Source: Kitasatospora terrestris (GTDB lineage Bacteria; Actinomycetota; Actinomycetes; Streptomycetales; Streptomycetaceae). Taken from it: 64,000 bases of DNA. The DNA lies in NCBI RefSeq assembly GCF_039542905.1, contig NZ_BAABIS010000001.1, positions 3,348,001-3,412,000 on the forward strand. The letters run 5' to 3'. Under the pieces are notes generated by a model, which had not been told where the DNA came from, did no database searches, and worked only from the letters and a program-made list of their open reading frames with translations. Every line of letters starts with the position of its first letter. Positions within the stretch are counted from its first letter, which is position 1. This document shows, in pieces, positions 9,375 through 18,368 of this stretch. Position numbers and translations under genes: made by a program.

Positions 9375-10790
9375 ATGAACACGTGGCAGGAGGACCGCCC
9401 GGGCGGCGGTGGCTCGTACGGTCGGAGTGACGCGGCGCACGGCCACGGCGGTGCCCCCGCCGAGCCTCCGCTGCCGCCGGAGCTGAACCCGCGCGGCGCG
9501 GGCGCCCCGCTCGCCCGACCGGCCCAGCAGCCCCCGCAGCCCCCGCGGCAGCGGCGGGGAGGCGGCGAGGACCGCACCCTGGTCGACCCGCTCGGCCCGG
9601 ACGGCCGGCCGGCCAGGCAGGCACAGCCGCAGCCCGGCCACGGGCAGCCCCCGTACGGGCAGCCGCAGCAGTACGGGCAGCCCGCCGCGCAGCCCGGCCG
9701 GCCGCAGCCCGCGGGCCCCGGCGGGCAGCCGCCGTACGGTCCGGCGACCCCGGGCGGCCCGGGTGCGCCCGGCGCCCCCGCCGGCGCGGCGCGCTCGCGC
9801 TGGCCGCGCCGCCGGAAGATCAAGGTGGCCGCGCTGGCCGTGGTCGGCGCGCTGCTGGTGACCGGCGTCTCCACCTACTTCTGGGCGGACTCCAAGCTCA
9901 ACCACGAGAACGTGCTGGCCGACTACCCGAACCGGCCGGCCGAGGGCAAGGGCACCAACTGGCTGATCGTCGGCTCCGACAGCCGGCAGGGCCTCACGGA
10001 CGCCCAGGAGGACTCGCTCCACACCGGCTCGGCGCAGGGCAAGCGCAGCGACTCGATGATGATCCTGCACATCGGCGACAACGGGAACACGCTGATGTCG
10101 ATCCCGCGCGACTCCTGGGTCAACATCCCGGCGCACCCCGACACCAGCGGCAGCGGCAAGACGGTCCCGGCCGCCACCCGCAAGATCAACGCCGCCTTCA
10201 ACACCGGCGGCGGGAAGCTGCTGGTGCAGACCGTGGAGGCCAACACCGGCCTGCACATCGACCACTACGCGGAGATCGGCTTCGCCGGGTTCGTCGGCAT
10301 CGTCGACTCGGCCGGCGGCGTGGACATGTGCATCGACAAAGCGATCTCCGACAAGGACTCCGGCCTGAACCTGAAGGCCGGCTGCCAGACCCTGACCGGC
10401 GCCCAGTCGCTCGCCTTCGTCCGGCAGCGGCACCAGGAGGCGGACCAGGACCTCGGCCGGATGCGCAACCAGCAGAAGTTCCTCTCCGCCCTGGCCAAGC
10501 AGGCCGCCTCCCCGGCCACCCTGCTCAACCCGTTCGTCTTCTACCCGATGGTCTCCTCCGGCCTCGGCACCCTGATCGTGGACGACGACGCCGGCCTGAC
10601 CGACCTGGGCTCGCTGTTCCTCGCCATGAAGGAGGTCTCCGGCGGCCAGGGCAAGTCCATCACCGTGCCGATCGGCAACCCGGACTTCCGCACCCCGACC
10701 GGCGAGTCCGCGGTGAAGTGGGACCCGGCCAAGTCCAAGGCCGTGTTCGACGCGCTGAAGAACGACGCCCCGGTGCCCGACACCAAGTGA
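9375..10790 (+). CDS. LytR-CpsA-Psr family protein with Pro/Gln-rich cytoplasmic tail
   Basis: A 471-residue LCP ligase. Residues 1-140 form a Pro/Gly/Gln-rich cytoplasmic tail with repeated QPPYG/QQYG units, followed by a basic stretch and one membrane helix near 150-172. The LCP domain then shows WLIVGSDSRQG, DSMMILHIGD, IPRDSWVNIP, INAAFNTGG, DSAGGVDM, FVRQRH and DLGRMRNQQKFL. There is no LytR_C domain, unlike the first two paralogues. I chose ATG at 9375; the open frame extends far upstream but only this start precedes the recognised architecture. A 30-bp perfect palindrome follows the stop. Confidence 0.92.
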   Translation: MNTWQEDRPGGGGSYGRSDAAHGHGGAPAEPPLPPELNPRGAGAPLARPAQQPPQPPRQRRGGGEDRTLVDPLGPDGRPARQAQPQPGHGQPPYGQPQQYGQPAAQPGRPQPAGPGGQPPYGPATPGGPGAPGAPAGAARSRWPRRRKIKVAALAVVGALLVTGVSTYFWADSKLNHENVLADYPNRPAEGKGTNWLIVGSDSRQGLTDAQEDSLHTGSAQGKRSDSMMILHIGDNGNTLMSIPRDSWVNIPAHPDTSGSGKTVPAATRKINAAFNTGGGKLLVQTVEANTGLHIDHYAEIGFAGFVGIVDSAGGVDMCIDKAISDKDSGLNLKAGCQTLTGAQSLAFVRQRHQEADQDLGRMRNQQKFLSALAKQAASPATLLNPFVFYPMVSSGLGTLIVDDDAGLTDLGSLFLAMKEVSGGQGKSITVPIGNPDFRTPTGESAVKWDPAKSKAVFDALKNDAPVPDTK

Positions 10791-10795
10791 CGCCC

Positions 10796-10825
10796 CTCCC
10801 GGGTCGGCGGCCGCCGACCCGGGAG
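10796..10825. terminator. 30-bp perfect palindrome after LCP gene
   Basis: The 15-bp arm CTCCCGGGTCGGCGG (10796-10810) is followed directly by its exact complement (10811-10825). It begins 5 bp after the LCP stop codon and would form a very stable hairpin, so a transcription terminator is the likely role. Confidence 0.8.
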
Positions 10826-10914
10826 ACCGGTGTGAAAGTCCGTCAACTCCGCGTGCCCCGCCCGGGCCGACCGGCGGAGGTCGGTTACGTTGCTCCTGGA
10901 AAGGGGCGACGGCC

Positions 10915-12180
10915 ATGGCGAAGTCAGACCCCGAGGCGGCAACCACCCCGGACGCGGTCGCGGTCGCGGACGCGGACGCGGACGGATCCGCCGGCGTGCC
11001 GGACTCCGCGCTGCTCCCCGTCACGGGCTGCGTCTGGTGGCTGTTCCTCGCGGGCGCGCTGGAGATCCTGCTGGGACGGGCCGACCTCGCGCACGTCGGC
11101 CTCGGGACGTCCATGGTGGTGGCCGGCTTCGGGCTCCTGCGGCTGGAACGGTGGGCGTACTGGGCGGGGTGGGCGGCCGTCCTGGGCCTGGCCGCCGTCG
11201 CGTTCCGGACCTGGCCGAACGCGGTGCTCGCCGCCCTCGGCCCCTGCTTCCTGCTGCGCCCGGCCACCCGCCGGGCGGCGCACTTCCCCCCGTTCGCGGG
11301 CAGCCCGTTCTCCCCCGGGATCGCGCTCTGCGCGCTCGCCCTCGGCACGCCGTCCCTCGCCCTCGCCTTCGTCGTCGAGCACTTCGGGCGGAACCCGCGC
11401 GACCCCGCGTTCCTGCTCGGCGGCCTGCTCTGCGGCGCGCTGGTGACGGTGACGGCCTTCGCCGGCCTCGGGGTGCGCCGCTGGGTCTGGGCCTGCGACC
11501 TGCTCTGGATCGCCGCCCTGCTGGGGTTGTCGGCGTTCTGGTTCACCCTCGCCCGCTACGACGACCTCCAGGGCCTGGCCTTCTGCGGCATCAACCTGCT
11601 CTTCGCGGCGGCGGCCTGCGCCGCCCTGTTCCAGCGCGGCGTCCGCGGGCCGGTCTTCGGGGCCCGGACGAAGCGGGGGGTGTTCGCCCCGCCGGTCCTG
11701 GTCGGGGGGCCGGTGCTCGCCGCGGCCGCCGCGGCGACCTACCTGCTGCCGGGCCGGCTGGGCGCCCCGGTGCTCGCGTACACGGTGTTCGGCCTGGTGA
11801 CGGGCACCGTGGTCGGGCTGGTGCCGGGCGCGAACCCGGCCGAGCGGATCGCGGCCTTCTCCGCCGGGCTGCTGCTGGCCGCCGCCTCGTACGTGGCGCG
11901 GGGCGGGCTGCTGCCGTACACCGGCCAGTGGTCGGCGGTGGTGGTCGGCGTGCTGTTCGTCCTGGTCACCGCCGTCGCGGCGGCGGTCCGCAGCCGGGCG
12001 TGGTTCGTCCTGCTGCTGCTGGGCGTCGGGACGGTCTACGGCGTCACCGAGCCGCTGTTCCAGGCGGCGCCGAGCACCTACCTGGCGACGCTGCGCTCCG
12101 GGGCGACCGGGATCTTCCTGGGCTTCTCGCTCGGCTTCACGGCCTCCGGCCTGCTGGGGCTGGAGCTGGTCGAGCGATGA
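10915..12180 (+). CDS. polytopic membrane protein, function unknown
   Basis: This 421-residue protein has an Asp/Ala-rich N-terminal tail (about 35 residues) and then around ten hydrophobic segments, with no catalytic or transport motif that I recognise. AAAGGGG precedes the ATG at a suitable distance. Its stop overlaps the start of the next gene as ATGA, so the two are translationally coupled and probably work together. It may be a membrane partner for the downstream secreted coiled-coil protein; that is inference from coupling only. Confidence 0.8.
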   Translation: MAKSDPEAATTPDAVAVADADADGSAGVPDSALLPVTGCVWWLFLAGALEILLGRADLAHVGLGTSMVVAGFGLLRLERWAYWAGWAAVLGLAAVAFRTWPNAVLAALGPCFLLRPATRRAAHFPPFAGSPFSPGIALCALALGTPSLALAFVVEHFGRNPRDPAFLLGGLLCGALVTVTAFAGLGVRRWVWACDLLWIAALLGLSAFWFTLARYDDLQGLAFCGINLLFAAAACAALFQRGVRGPVFGARTKRGVFAPPVLVGGPVLAAAAAATYLLPGRLGAPVLAYTVFGLVTGTVVGLVPGANPAERIAAFSAGLLLAAASYVARGGLLPYTGQWSAVVVGVLFVLVTAVAAAVRSRAWFVLLLLGVGTVYGVTEPLFQAAPSTYLATLRSGATGIFLGFSLGFTASGLLGLELVER

Positions 12181-13991
12181 CGGCGGCCCGGGTCCGGCGC
12201 GGCGCCGCGGCGCTCGTCCTGGCCGTGCTGCCGTCCGCCGCCCCCGCGTGGGCGGGCGGGCCCCCCGGACCCGGGGACGGGACCTGGGTCGGCGTCTCCC
12301 AGACGGTGGTGGCGTCGGCCGCCGCCACCGGGGAGGTCACCGGCACGCCGAAGGTGTTCACCGAGGTCACCGCGGTCGGCCACGGTCCGGCCGACCTGAG
12401 GGTGCCGATGGCCGCGTCCGGCCTGCGGGACCTGGCCGGCTCCGGCCGGCCCCCGGTGGTCGACGGCGAGGCGGTGTGGAGCCTCGACCTGAAGGGCACC
12501 GCCACCCGGCGGACCGTCTCGGACTTCGACCGCGCGCAGCTGCCGGTGAAGGTCTCGGCGACCTACCGGCTGGACGGCGAGGAGCTGCCCGCCCGGGACG
12601 TCGTCGGCAGGTCCGGGCGGCTCACCGTCACCTACCGGATCGAGAACACCACCACGGCGCCCACCCCGGTCACGTTCACCAGCGTGCGGGGCGCGGCGGA
12701 CAGCCGCTCGGTCGCGGCGCCCGTCCCGCTCGCCGCGACGGTCACCGTCGCCCTGCCGGCCGGGTTCGCCGCGGTCCGGGCGCCCGGGGCGACCGTCGCT
12801 CCGGACGCCACCGGCCGGGGCACGAGCACCGCCGTGTGGTCGCTGTTCCTCTTCGACCCGCTCGGCGGGGTCGACCAGTCGGTGGGCTACCAGGCGGACG
12901 TCACCGACGCGGTGGTCCCGCCGGCCACGGTCGGGGTCGCCCCGCTGGCGCCGACCGCGCCCGGGAGCCCCGCCGCGGCCACCGGACCCGCGGCGGCCGG
13001 ACTCGCCCCGCCCGGGCCCGAGCTGCCCCGGCCCGAGCTGCCGGGGACGTCCGCAGACACCGTCGGGAGCCGGGTGGCCGCCCTGCAGAACGAGGCGCGG
13101 GCCTCCGTGCAGGACCTCGCGGCCAAGGCCTCGGCGGTCCTGACCGACCTCCAGCAGACCGCGCTGCCGGCCGCCCAACAGGTGGCGGCGGGAGCGGCCG
13201 AGGGCGCGGCCGCCCTCAAGGACCTGCCGTCCGACGCCCGGACCCTGTCCACGGCGGCGGCCGGCGCGGCCGCCGACTCCGCCGGGGCGGCGGAACGGGC
13301 CTCCGAACTCGCCCGCCGCGAGCGGGCCGCGCGCGAGCGGCTGGAGCAGTTGCCCGGCACGGTCAGGGACACCCAGGCGTACCGGCTGCTGCGCAGCGAG
13401 CTGCTGGTGCTGGAGGCCCGCGCGTCCGAGCAGGCGGCCGAGCTGGCGGCCCGGGCCGTCGAGGACCGGCTGGCGGAGGCCGGGGCGCAGCGGCAGGCGG
13501 CCGGGCTGGAGGCGCGGGCGTCCGCCGCCGACGCGCTCGCCGCGCAGGCCGCGCAGGCGGCCGCCGCCCTGGCCGCCGCCGCGGTGCCGCGGTCCGGGCC
13601 GGGCGAGCCGGTCCGGCCGGAGGAGCTCGGCGACAGCGCCGGGCTCCGGTCGGCCGTCGACCGGCTCGACGCCGCCATCGCGCAGTCCGGCGACGAGGTG
13701 GACCGCGGCCACGCCGGCCTGCTCGCGCTCGACCGGCGCTCGGCCCAGTACCTGCTGCCGGCGGGCAACGCGACCGGCGCCAGCGCCCAGACCGGTTCGT
13801 TCGTCATCACGGTCCGGGGCGCCGACGCCGCCGGGCGGCAGACCGGGCTCGCCGCGCTGGTCGGCGGCTCGGCGCTGCTGCTCGCCCTCACCCTCGGCGT
13901 CGGGCTGCACCGCGTCCGGCACGGCCTGCCCAGCTCGCTGAGGCGCCGGACGGGCCGCGCGGAGGGTGTTACGGGAGGTTGCGGGCCATGA
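12177..13991 (+). CDS. secreted, membrane-anchored coiled-coil protein (YhgE/Pip-like organisation)
   Basis: The 604-residue product begins with a signal peptide (basic start, hydrophobic run, AWA-GG near residue 23). Residues 30-250 look like a beta-rich extracellular domain (TYRIENTTTAPTPVTFTS). A Pro-rich linker leads to a long Ala/Glu/Arg coiled coil (about 290-500), then a further domain, one membrane segment near 560-580 and a basic tail. The arrangement recalls actinobacterial YhgE/Pip-like proteins, but I cannot assign a function. The start overlaps the previous stop by 4 bp. Its 3' end overlaps the convergent acyl-CoA dehydrogenase by 23 bp. Confidence 0.78.
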   Translation: MTAARVRRGAAALVLAVLPSAAPAWAGGPPGPGDGTWVGVSQTVVASAAATGEVTGTPKVFTEVTAVGHGPADLRVPMAASGLRDLAGSGRPPVVDGEAVWSLDLKGTATRRTVSDFDRAQLPVKVSATYRLDGEELPARDVVGRSGRLTVTYRIENTTTAPTPVTFTSVRGAADSRSVAAPVPLAATVTVALPAGFAAVRAPGATVAPDATGRGTSTAVWSLFLFDPLGGVDQSVGYQADVTDAVVPPATVGVAPLAPTAPGSPAAATGPAAAGLAPPGPELPRPELPGTSADTVGSRVAALQNEARASVQDLAAKASAVLTDLQQTALPAAQQVAAGAAEGAAALKDLPSDARTLSTAAAGAAADSAGAAERASELARRERAARERLEQLPGTVRDTQAYRLLRSELLVLEARASEQAAELAARAVEDRLAEAGAQRQAAGLEARASAADALAAQAAQAAAALAAAAVPRSGPGEPVRPEELGDSAGLRSAVDRLDAAIAQSGDEVDRGHAGLLALDRRSAQYLLPAGNATGASAQTGSFVITVRGADAAGRQTGLAALVGGSALLLALTLGVGLHRVRHGLPSSLRRRTGRAEGVTGGCGP

Positions 13992-15120
13992 CGATGCGCT
14001 GGACCTGGTTGGTGCCCTCGTAGATCTGGGTGATCTTGGCGTCGCGCATCATCCGCTCGACCGGGTAGTCGCGGGTGTAGCCGTAGCCGCCGAGCAGCTG
14101 GACCGCGTCGGTGGTGACCTCCATCGCGACGTCCGAGGCGTAGCACTTGGCGGCCGCGCCGAAGAAGGTCAGGTCGGCGTCGGTGCGCTGGGACTTCGCG
14201 GCCGCGGCGTAGGTGAGCTGGCGGGCGGCCTCCAGCTTCATCGCCATGTCGGCGAGCATGAACTGCACGCCCTGGAACTCGGCGATGGCCTTGCCGAACT
14301 GCTTGCGCTCCTTGACGTAGCCCTTGGCGTAGTCCAGGGCGCCCTGCGCGATGCCGATCGCCTGCGCGGCGATGGTGACCCGGGTGTGGTCCAGGGTCTT
14401 CATCGCGGTCGCGAAGCCGGTGCCCTCCGCGCCGATCATCCGGTCCGCGGGGATGCGGACGTTGTCGAAGTACACCTCGCGGGTCGGCGAGCCCTTGATG
14501 CCGAGCTTCTTCTCCGGCGCGCCGAACGACACGCCCTGGTCGCCCTTCTCCACCACGAACGCGGAGATGCCCTTGGAGCGCAGCTCGGGGTCGGTGACCG
14601 CCATCACGGTGTAGAACTCGGAGACGCCGGCGTTGGTGATCCAGCGCTTCACGCCGTTCAGCACCCAGAAGTCGCCGTCGCGCACCGCGCGGGTCTTCAT
14701 CCCCGCCGCGTCCGAGCCGGCCTCCGGCTCGGACAGGCAGTACGAGAACATGCCCTCGCCGCGGGCCAGCGCCCCCAGGTACTTCGCCTTCAGCTCCGGC
14801 GAACCGGACAGCTGCACCGGCAGCGACCCGAGCTTGTTCACCGCCGGGATCAGCGAGGACGAGCCGCACACCCGGGCGACCTCCTCGATCACCAGCACGG
14901 TCGCCAGCGCGTCCGCGCCCGCACCGCCGAACTCCTCCGGCACGTGCACCGCGTGCAGGTCGTTGGCCCGCAGCGCGTCCAGCGCCTCCTGCGGGAACCG
15001 GCCCTGCTCGTCCACCTCCGCGGCGAACGGCGCGATCTTCGCCTCCGCCAGCGCACGCACCGACTCCCGGAGCATCTCGTGCTCCTCGGACAGCCGGAAG
15101 AGGTCGAAAGTGTCGCTCAT
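13969..15120 (-). CDS. acyl-CoA dehydrogenase
   Basis: A 383-residue FAD-dependent acyl-CoA dehydrogenase, full length for the family. Visible motifs are SEPEAGSDAAG near residue 137, the C-terminal GGYGYTRDYPVERMMRD, and the catalytic-base segment QIYEGTNQVQR near residue 370, with the glutamate in the short-chain position. It should introduce the alpha-beta double bond of an acyl-CoA in fatty or branched-chain acid breakdown and pass electrons to ETF. It is transcribed alone. An imperfect palindrome lies 14-26 bp upstream of the ATG. Confidence 0.95.
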   Translation of the reverse strand: MSDTFDLFRLSEEHEMLRESVRALAEAKIAPFAAEVDEQGRFPQEALDALRANDLHAVHVPEEFGGAGADALATVLVIEEVARVCGSSSLIPAVNKLGSLPVQLSGSPELKAKYLGALARGEGMFSYCLSEPEAGSDAAGMKTRAVRDGDFWVLNGVKRWITNAGVSEFYTVMAVTDPELRSKGISAFVVEKGDQGVSFGAPEKKLGIKGSPTREVYFDNVRIPADRMIGAEGTGFATAMKTLDHTRVTIAAQAIGIAQGALDYAKGYVKERKQFGKAIAEFQGVQFMLADMAMKLEAARQLTYAAAAKSQRTDADLTFFGAAAKCYASDVAMEVTTDAVQLLGGYGYTRDYPVERMMRDAKITQIYEGTNQVQRIVMARNLP

Positions 15121-15133
15121 CTGCCTCGCCCCT

Positions 15134-15146
15134 CGGTTAATTACCG
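15134..15146. promoter_or_regulatory. imperfect palindrome upstream of acyl-CoA dehydrogenase
   Basis: CGGTTAATTACCG has symmetric arms CGGT/ACCG around an A/T core with one mismatch pair, and sits 14-26 bp before the ATG in an unusually AT-rich patch. It fits an operator for a TetR-type acyl-CoA-responsive regulator; this is inferred from position and shape only. Confidence 0.35.
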
Positions 15147-15171
15147 TTAAGTAGGGCCCATCCTAGGACCG

Positions 15172-16320
15172 TCACCGCACGCTCTCCCCGAGGGTGTCGC
15201 TGCTGGTGCCGTGCTGCGCCAGGTACTCGTCCATCCGGTCGTTGCGGATCGCCTCCCAGAGCAGGCCGGCCGCCCTGCCGTCCAGGTAGACCACGGACTG
15301 GCCCTGCTCGTCGCCGAAGCCGCCGAAGGGCGCGTTCATGAACCGCACGCCGTCCGCCCGCAGGCCGCGCATGCTCCAGGCGAGGTCGTAGAGGTCGGTG
15401 TTGCTGAGCCGGTCGTCGACGCTGACCACGTCGCCGACGCTCCGCAGCAGGCCGGTCAGGCGGGAGGGGCTGCCGAGCGTGCCGGAGTCCATGGTCTGGT
15501 TCATCAGGGCGCGCAGGAAGTTCTGCTGCCGCTTGGTGCGGTCCAGGTCGCCGTTGGGCAGGCCGTGGCGCTCGCGGACGTACAGCAGGGCCTCGGCGCC
15601 GTCCATGTGGTGGGTGCCCTTGTCCCACTGGCGGGCGTCGTCCTTGGCCTCGATGGTCTGCGGGATGGTGATGTCCACGCCGCCGACCGCGTCGGTGAGG
15701 GCGCGGAAGCCGTTCCAGTCGATCACCGCGAGGTGGTCCACCCGGATGCCGGTCACGTTCTGCACGGTCTGCACCGCCAGCGCCGGGCCGCCCCAGGAGT
15801 ACGCGGCGTTGATCTTGGCCTTGCCGTGGCCCGGGACGTCCACCCAGGTGTCGCGGGCGATGGAGACCACCGCGACGCTCTTCCGGTCCGCCGCGATGTG
15901 CATCAGCATCATGGTGTCGCTGCGCTGCGCGCCCTCCTTCCAGGCCGGGGCCTTGGCGGAGCCCCCGGTGGTGGCGGTGTCGGAGCGGGCGTCCAGGCCG
16001 ATCAGCAGGAAGGTCTGGCCGGCGTTGGCCACCGCCTTGGGCTGCGCGGAGTCGGCGACGGTCGGGAAGGCGTTCGGGATCCGCTCGACCGAGTCGGCGA
16101 AGTGGTTCGCCGTCCAGTACACCGCGGTGACGCCGCCGCCGAGCAGGAACAGCAGCACCGCCGATGCCCAGACCAGCAGCCGCCGGGCGCGCCGGCGCCG
16201 GCGCACCTCGCCGCCGGCGCCGGCGCCCTCCCCCTCATCGCCGTCCGGCCCCCCGGTCGGATCGTCCTCGAACAGACTCAGCCGACCGGACGCCTCGTCC
16301 TCGCCACCCCTCGCACCCAT
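15172..16320 (-). CDS. LytR-CpsA-Psr family protein
   Basis: This 382-residue LCP ligase has an acidic cytoplasmic tail, a run of basic residues (RRRRRARR) and one membrane helix near residues 48-70. The LCP domain shows FLLIGLDARSD, DTMMLMHIA, IARDTWVDVPG, INAAYSWGG, DAVGGVDI, YVRERH and DLDRTKRQQNFL. There is no LytR_C domain. I chose ATG at 16320; an ATG at 16329 three codons earlier is equally possible, and neither has a strong ribosome-binding site. It is divergent from UDP-glucose dehydrogenase at 16537, whose product could feed uronic-acid-containing polymers. Confidence 0.9.
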   Translation of the reverse strand: MGARGGEDEASGRLSLFEDDPTGGPDGDEGEGAGAGGEVRRRRRARRLLVWASAVLLFLLGGGVTAVYWTANHFADSVERIPNAFPTVADSAQPKAVANAGQTFLLIGLDARSDTATTGGSAKAPAWKEGAQRSDTMMLMHIAADRKSVAVVSIARDTWVDVPGHGKAKINAAYSWGGPALAVQTVQNVTGIRVDHLAVIDWNGFRALTDAVGGVDITIPQTIEAKDDARQWDKGTHHMDGAEALLYVRERHGLPNGDLDRTKRQQNFLRALMNQTMDSGTLGSPSRLTGLLRSVGDVVSVDDRLSNTDLYDLAWSMRGLRADGVRFMNAPFGGFGDEQGQSVVYLDGRAAGLLWEAIRNDRMDEYLAQHGTSSDTLGESVR

Positions 16321-16536
16321 GGGCCGCATTGTGCCGCTCGGCCGACCGGGCCGCAGGGCCATCGGGGAAGTCCGGACAGGGCCGCAACCCGCCGTACCCC
16401 GTTTCGTTATCGGGCGGCCCCCCACCGGGCATCGGCGACCGCCTACGCGGGCCACCGGCGGGCGGATACCATCGGTGGCTGCGGCCGCCCGGACCCCGGC
16501 GCGGCCCCACCGACCCACCGAACCAAGGGGAAGCGC

Positions 16537-17880
16537 GTGGCCCTCCGCATCACCGTGATCGGTACCGGCTACCTGGGCGCGACGCACGCCGCGTGCATGG
16601 CCGAACTCGGCTTCGAGGTCCTCGGCCTGGACATCGACCCGGACAAGATCGCCGCGCTCTCCGCGGGCCGGGTGCCGATGTACGAGCCGGGCCTCGCGGA
16701 ACTGCTGGTCAAGCACGTGCCCGGGCACGAGGGCTCGACCGGCCGGCTGCGCTTCACCACCTCGGTCGAGGAGGTGGCGGAGTTCGGCGACGTCCACTTC
16801 ATCTGCGTGAACACCCCGCAGAAGAAGGGCGAGTTCGCCGCCGACATGTCCTACGTGGACTCCGCCGTGGACGCGCTCGCCCCGCACCTGACCCGCCCCT
16901 GCCTGGTGGTCGGCAAGTCCACCGTGCCGGTCGGCTCGGCCGGCCGGCTGGCCGAGCGGCTGGCCGCGCTCGCCCCGGTCGGCGAGGCCGCCGAACTCGC
17001 CTGGAACCCGGAGTTCCTGCGCGAGGGCTACGCCGTCGGCGACACCCTCCACCCGGACCGCCTGGTGGTCGGCGTGCGCAGCGAGCACGCCGAGCGGCTG
17101 CTGCGCGAGGTGTACGCCACCCCGGTCGCCGAGGGCGTGCCCTTCGTGGTCACCGACTTCCCGACCGCCGAGCTGGTGAAGGCCGCCGCCAACTCCTTCC
17201 TGGCCACCAAGATCTCCTTCATCAACGCGATGGCCGAGGTCTGCGAGAACGCCGGCGCGGACGTGGTGCAGCTCGCCCAGGCGCTCTCGCACGACGAGCG
17301 GATCGGCGGCAAGTTCCTGAACGCCGGGCTCGGCTTCGGCGGCGGCTGCCTGCCCAAGGACATCCGGGCGTTCATGGCCCGGGCCGGGGAGCTGGGCGCC
17401 GACCAGGCGCTGACCTTCCTGCGCGAGGTGGACTCGATCAACATGCGGCGCCGCAGCCGGATGGTCGAGCTCGCCCGCGAGCAGTGCGGCGGCGGCTTCC
17501 TCGGCCGCCGGGTCGCGGTGCTCGGCGCCGCCTTCAAGCCCAACTCGGACGACATCCGGGACTCGCCCGCGCTGAACGTCGCCGGGCAGATCCAGCTGCA
17601 GGGCGCCCAGGTCACCGTCTACGACCCCAAGGCCGTCGACAACGCCCGCAAGATGTTCCCCAGCCTGGCCTACGCCGACAGCGCGCTGGAGGCCTGCCAG
17701 GGCGCCCACGTGGTGCTGCACCTGACGGAGTGGCAGGAGTTCCGCGAGCTCGACCCGGCCGCGGTCGGCGCGGTGGTCTCCGAGCGCCGGCTGGTCGACG
17801 GCCGCAACGTGCTGGACGGCCCCCGCTGGCGCGCCGCCGGCTGGACCTACCGGGCGATGGGCCGCCCCGGCGCGGAATGA
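16537..17880 (+). CDS. UDP-glucose 6-dehydrogenase
   Basis: A 447-residue UDP-glucose/GDP-mannose dehydrogenase family enzyme that oxidises UDP-glucose to UDP-glucuronate with two NAD+. The Rossmann motif is GTGYLGATHAACMAELG at residue 9 onward, followed by CVNTPQ, NPEFLREGYAV and the catalytic-cysteine motif GFGGGCLPKD near residue 267. The GTG start at 16537 has AAGGGGA 5 bp upstream; the longer open frame is antisense to the LCP gene. UDP-glucuronate could supply teichuronic-type or other acidic polymers linked to the wall by the nearby LCP ligases, which is an inference from context. Confidence 0.94.
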   Translation: MALRITVIGTGYLGATHAACMAELGFEVLGLDIDPDKIAALSAGRVPMYEPGLAELLVKHVPGHEGSTGRLRFTTSVEEVAEFGDVHFICVNTPQKKGEFAADMSYVDSAVDALAPHLTRPCLVVGKSTVPVGSAGRLAERLAALAPVGEAAELAWNPEFLREGYAVGDTLHPDRLVVGVRSEHAERLLREVYATPVAEGVPFVVTDFPTAELVKAAANSFLATKISFINAMAEVCENAGADVVQLAQALSHDERIGGKFLNAGLGFGGGCLPKDIRAFMARAGELGADQALTFLREVDSINMRRRSRMVELAREQCGGGFLGRRVAVLGAAFKPNSDDIRDSPALNVAGQIQLQGAQVTVYDPKAVDNARKMFPSLAYADSALEACQGAHVVLHLTEWQEFRELDPAAVGAVVSERRLVDGRNVLDGPRWRAAGWTYRAMGRPGAE

Positions 17881-17908
17881 CCCAGGCCGGGCGACGGTTG
17901 CCACCGGT

Positions 17909-18316
17909 ATGAGCTACGGCGACGAAGCGACGGTCCGGCGGATCCTCCAGGAGACGGGCGACACCTGGGCGGTGGTCGGCCTGTCCACCAACACCCGGCG
18001 CGCGGCGTACGGCGTCGCCCGGGTCCTGCAGCGCGCGGGCAAGCGGGTGGTGCCCGTCCACCCGCGCGCCGAGACGGTGCTCGGCGAGCAGGGGTACGCC
18101 ACGCTCGCCGACATCCCGTTCCCGGTCGACGTGGTCGACGTCTTCGTCAACTCCCACCTGGCCGGCGAGATCGCCGACCAGGCCGTCGAGGCCGGCGCCA
18201 AGGCCGTCTGGTTCCAGCTGGACGTCATCGACGAGGCCGCGTACGAGCGCACCACCGCCGCCGGCCTCGACATGGTGATGGACAAGTGCCCGGCGATCGA
18301 ACTCCCGTTGCTGTAA
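17909..18316 (+). CDS. CoA-binding domain protein (YccU family)
   Basis: The 135-residue protein is a single Rossmann-type CoA-binding domain like the N-terminal domain of succinyl-CoA synthetase alpha. It shows WAVVGLSTNTRRAAYGVARVL, RVVPVHPRAETVLG, the YATLADIPFPVDVVDVFVN strand, and a terminal MDKCPAIELP, a conserved ending of this family. No enzymatic activity is established for the family. It starts 28 bp after UDP-glucose dehydrogenase and may be co-transcribed. Confidence 0.88.
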   Translation: MSYGDEATVRRILQETGDTWAVVGLSTNTRRAAYGVARVLQRAGKRVVPVHPRAETVLGEQGYATLADIPFPVDVVDVFVNSHLAGEIADQAVEAGAKAVWFQLDVIDEAAYERTTAAGLDMVMDKCPAIELPLL

Positions 18317-18368
18317 GGACGTTCGCCGGACGGACGGGAGCGGCGGCCGCCACCCCGGCGAGCCGGCG

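Noticed and set aside
9324..11546. Open frame of 740 codons on the - strand antisense to the third LCP gene and the following membrane protein
   Set aside because: No motif, no ribosome-binding site, and repetitive Arg/Gly/Val composition; the sense genes explain the region.
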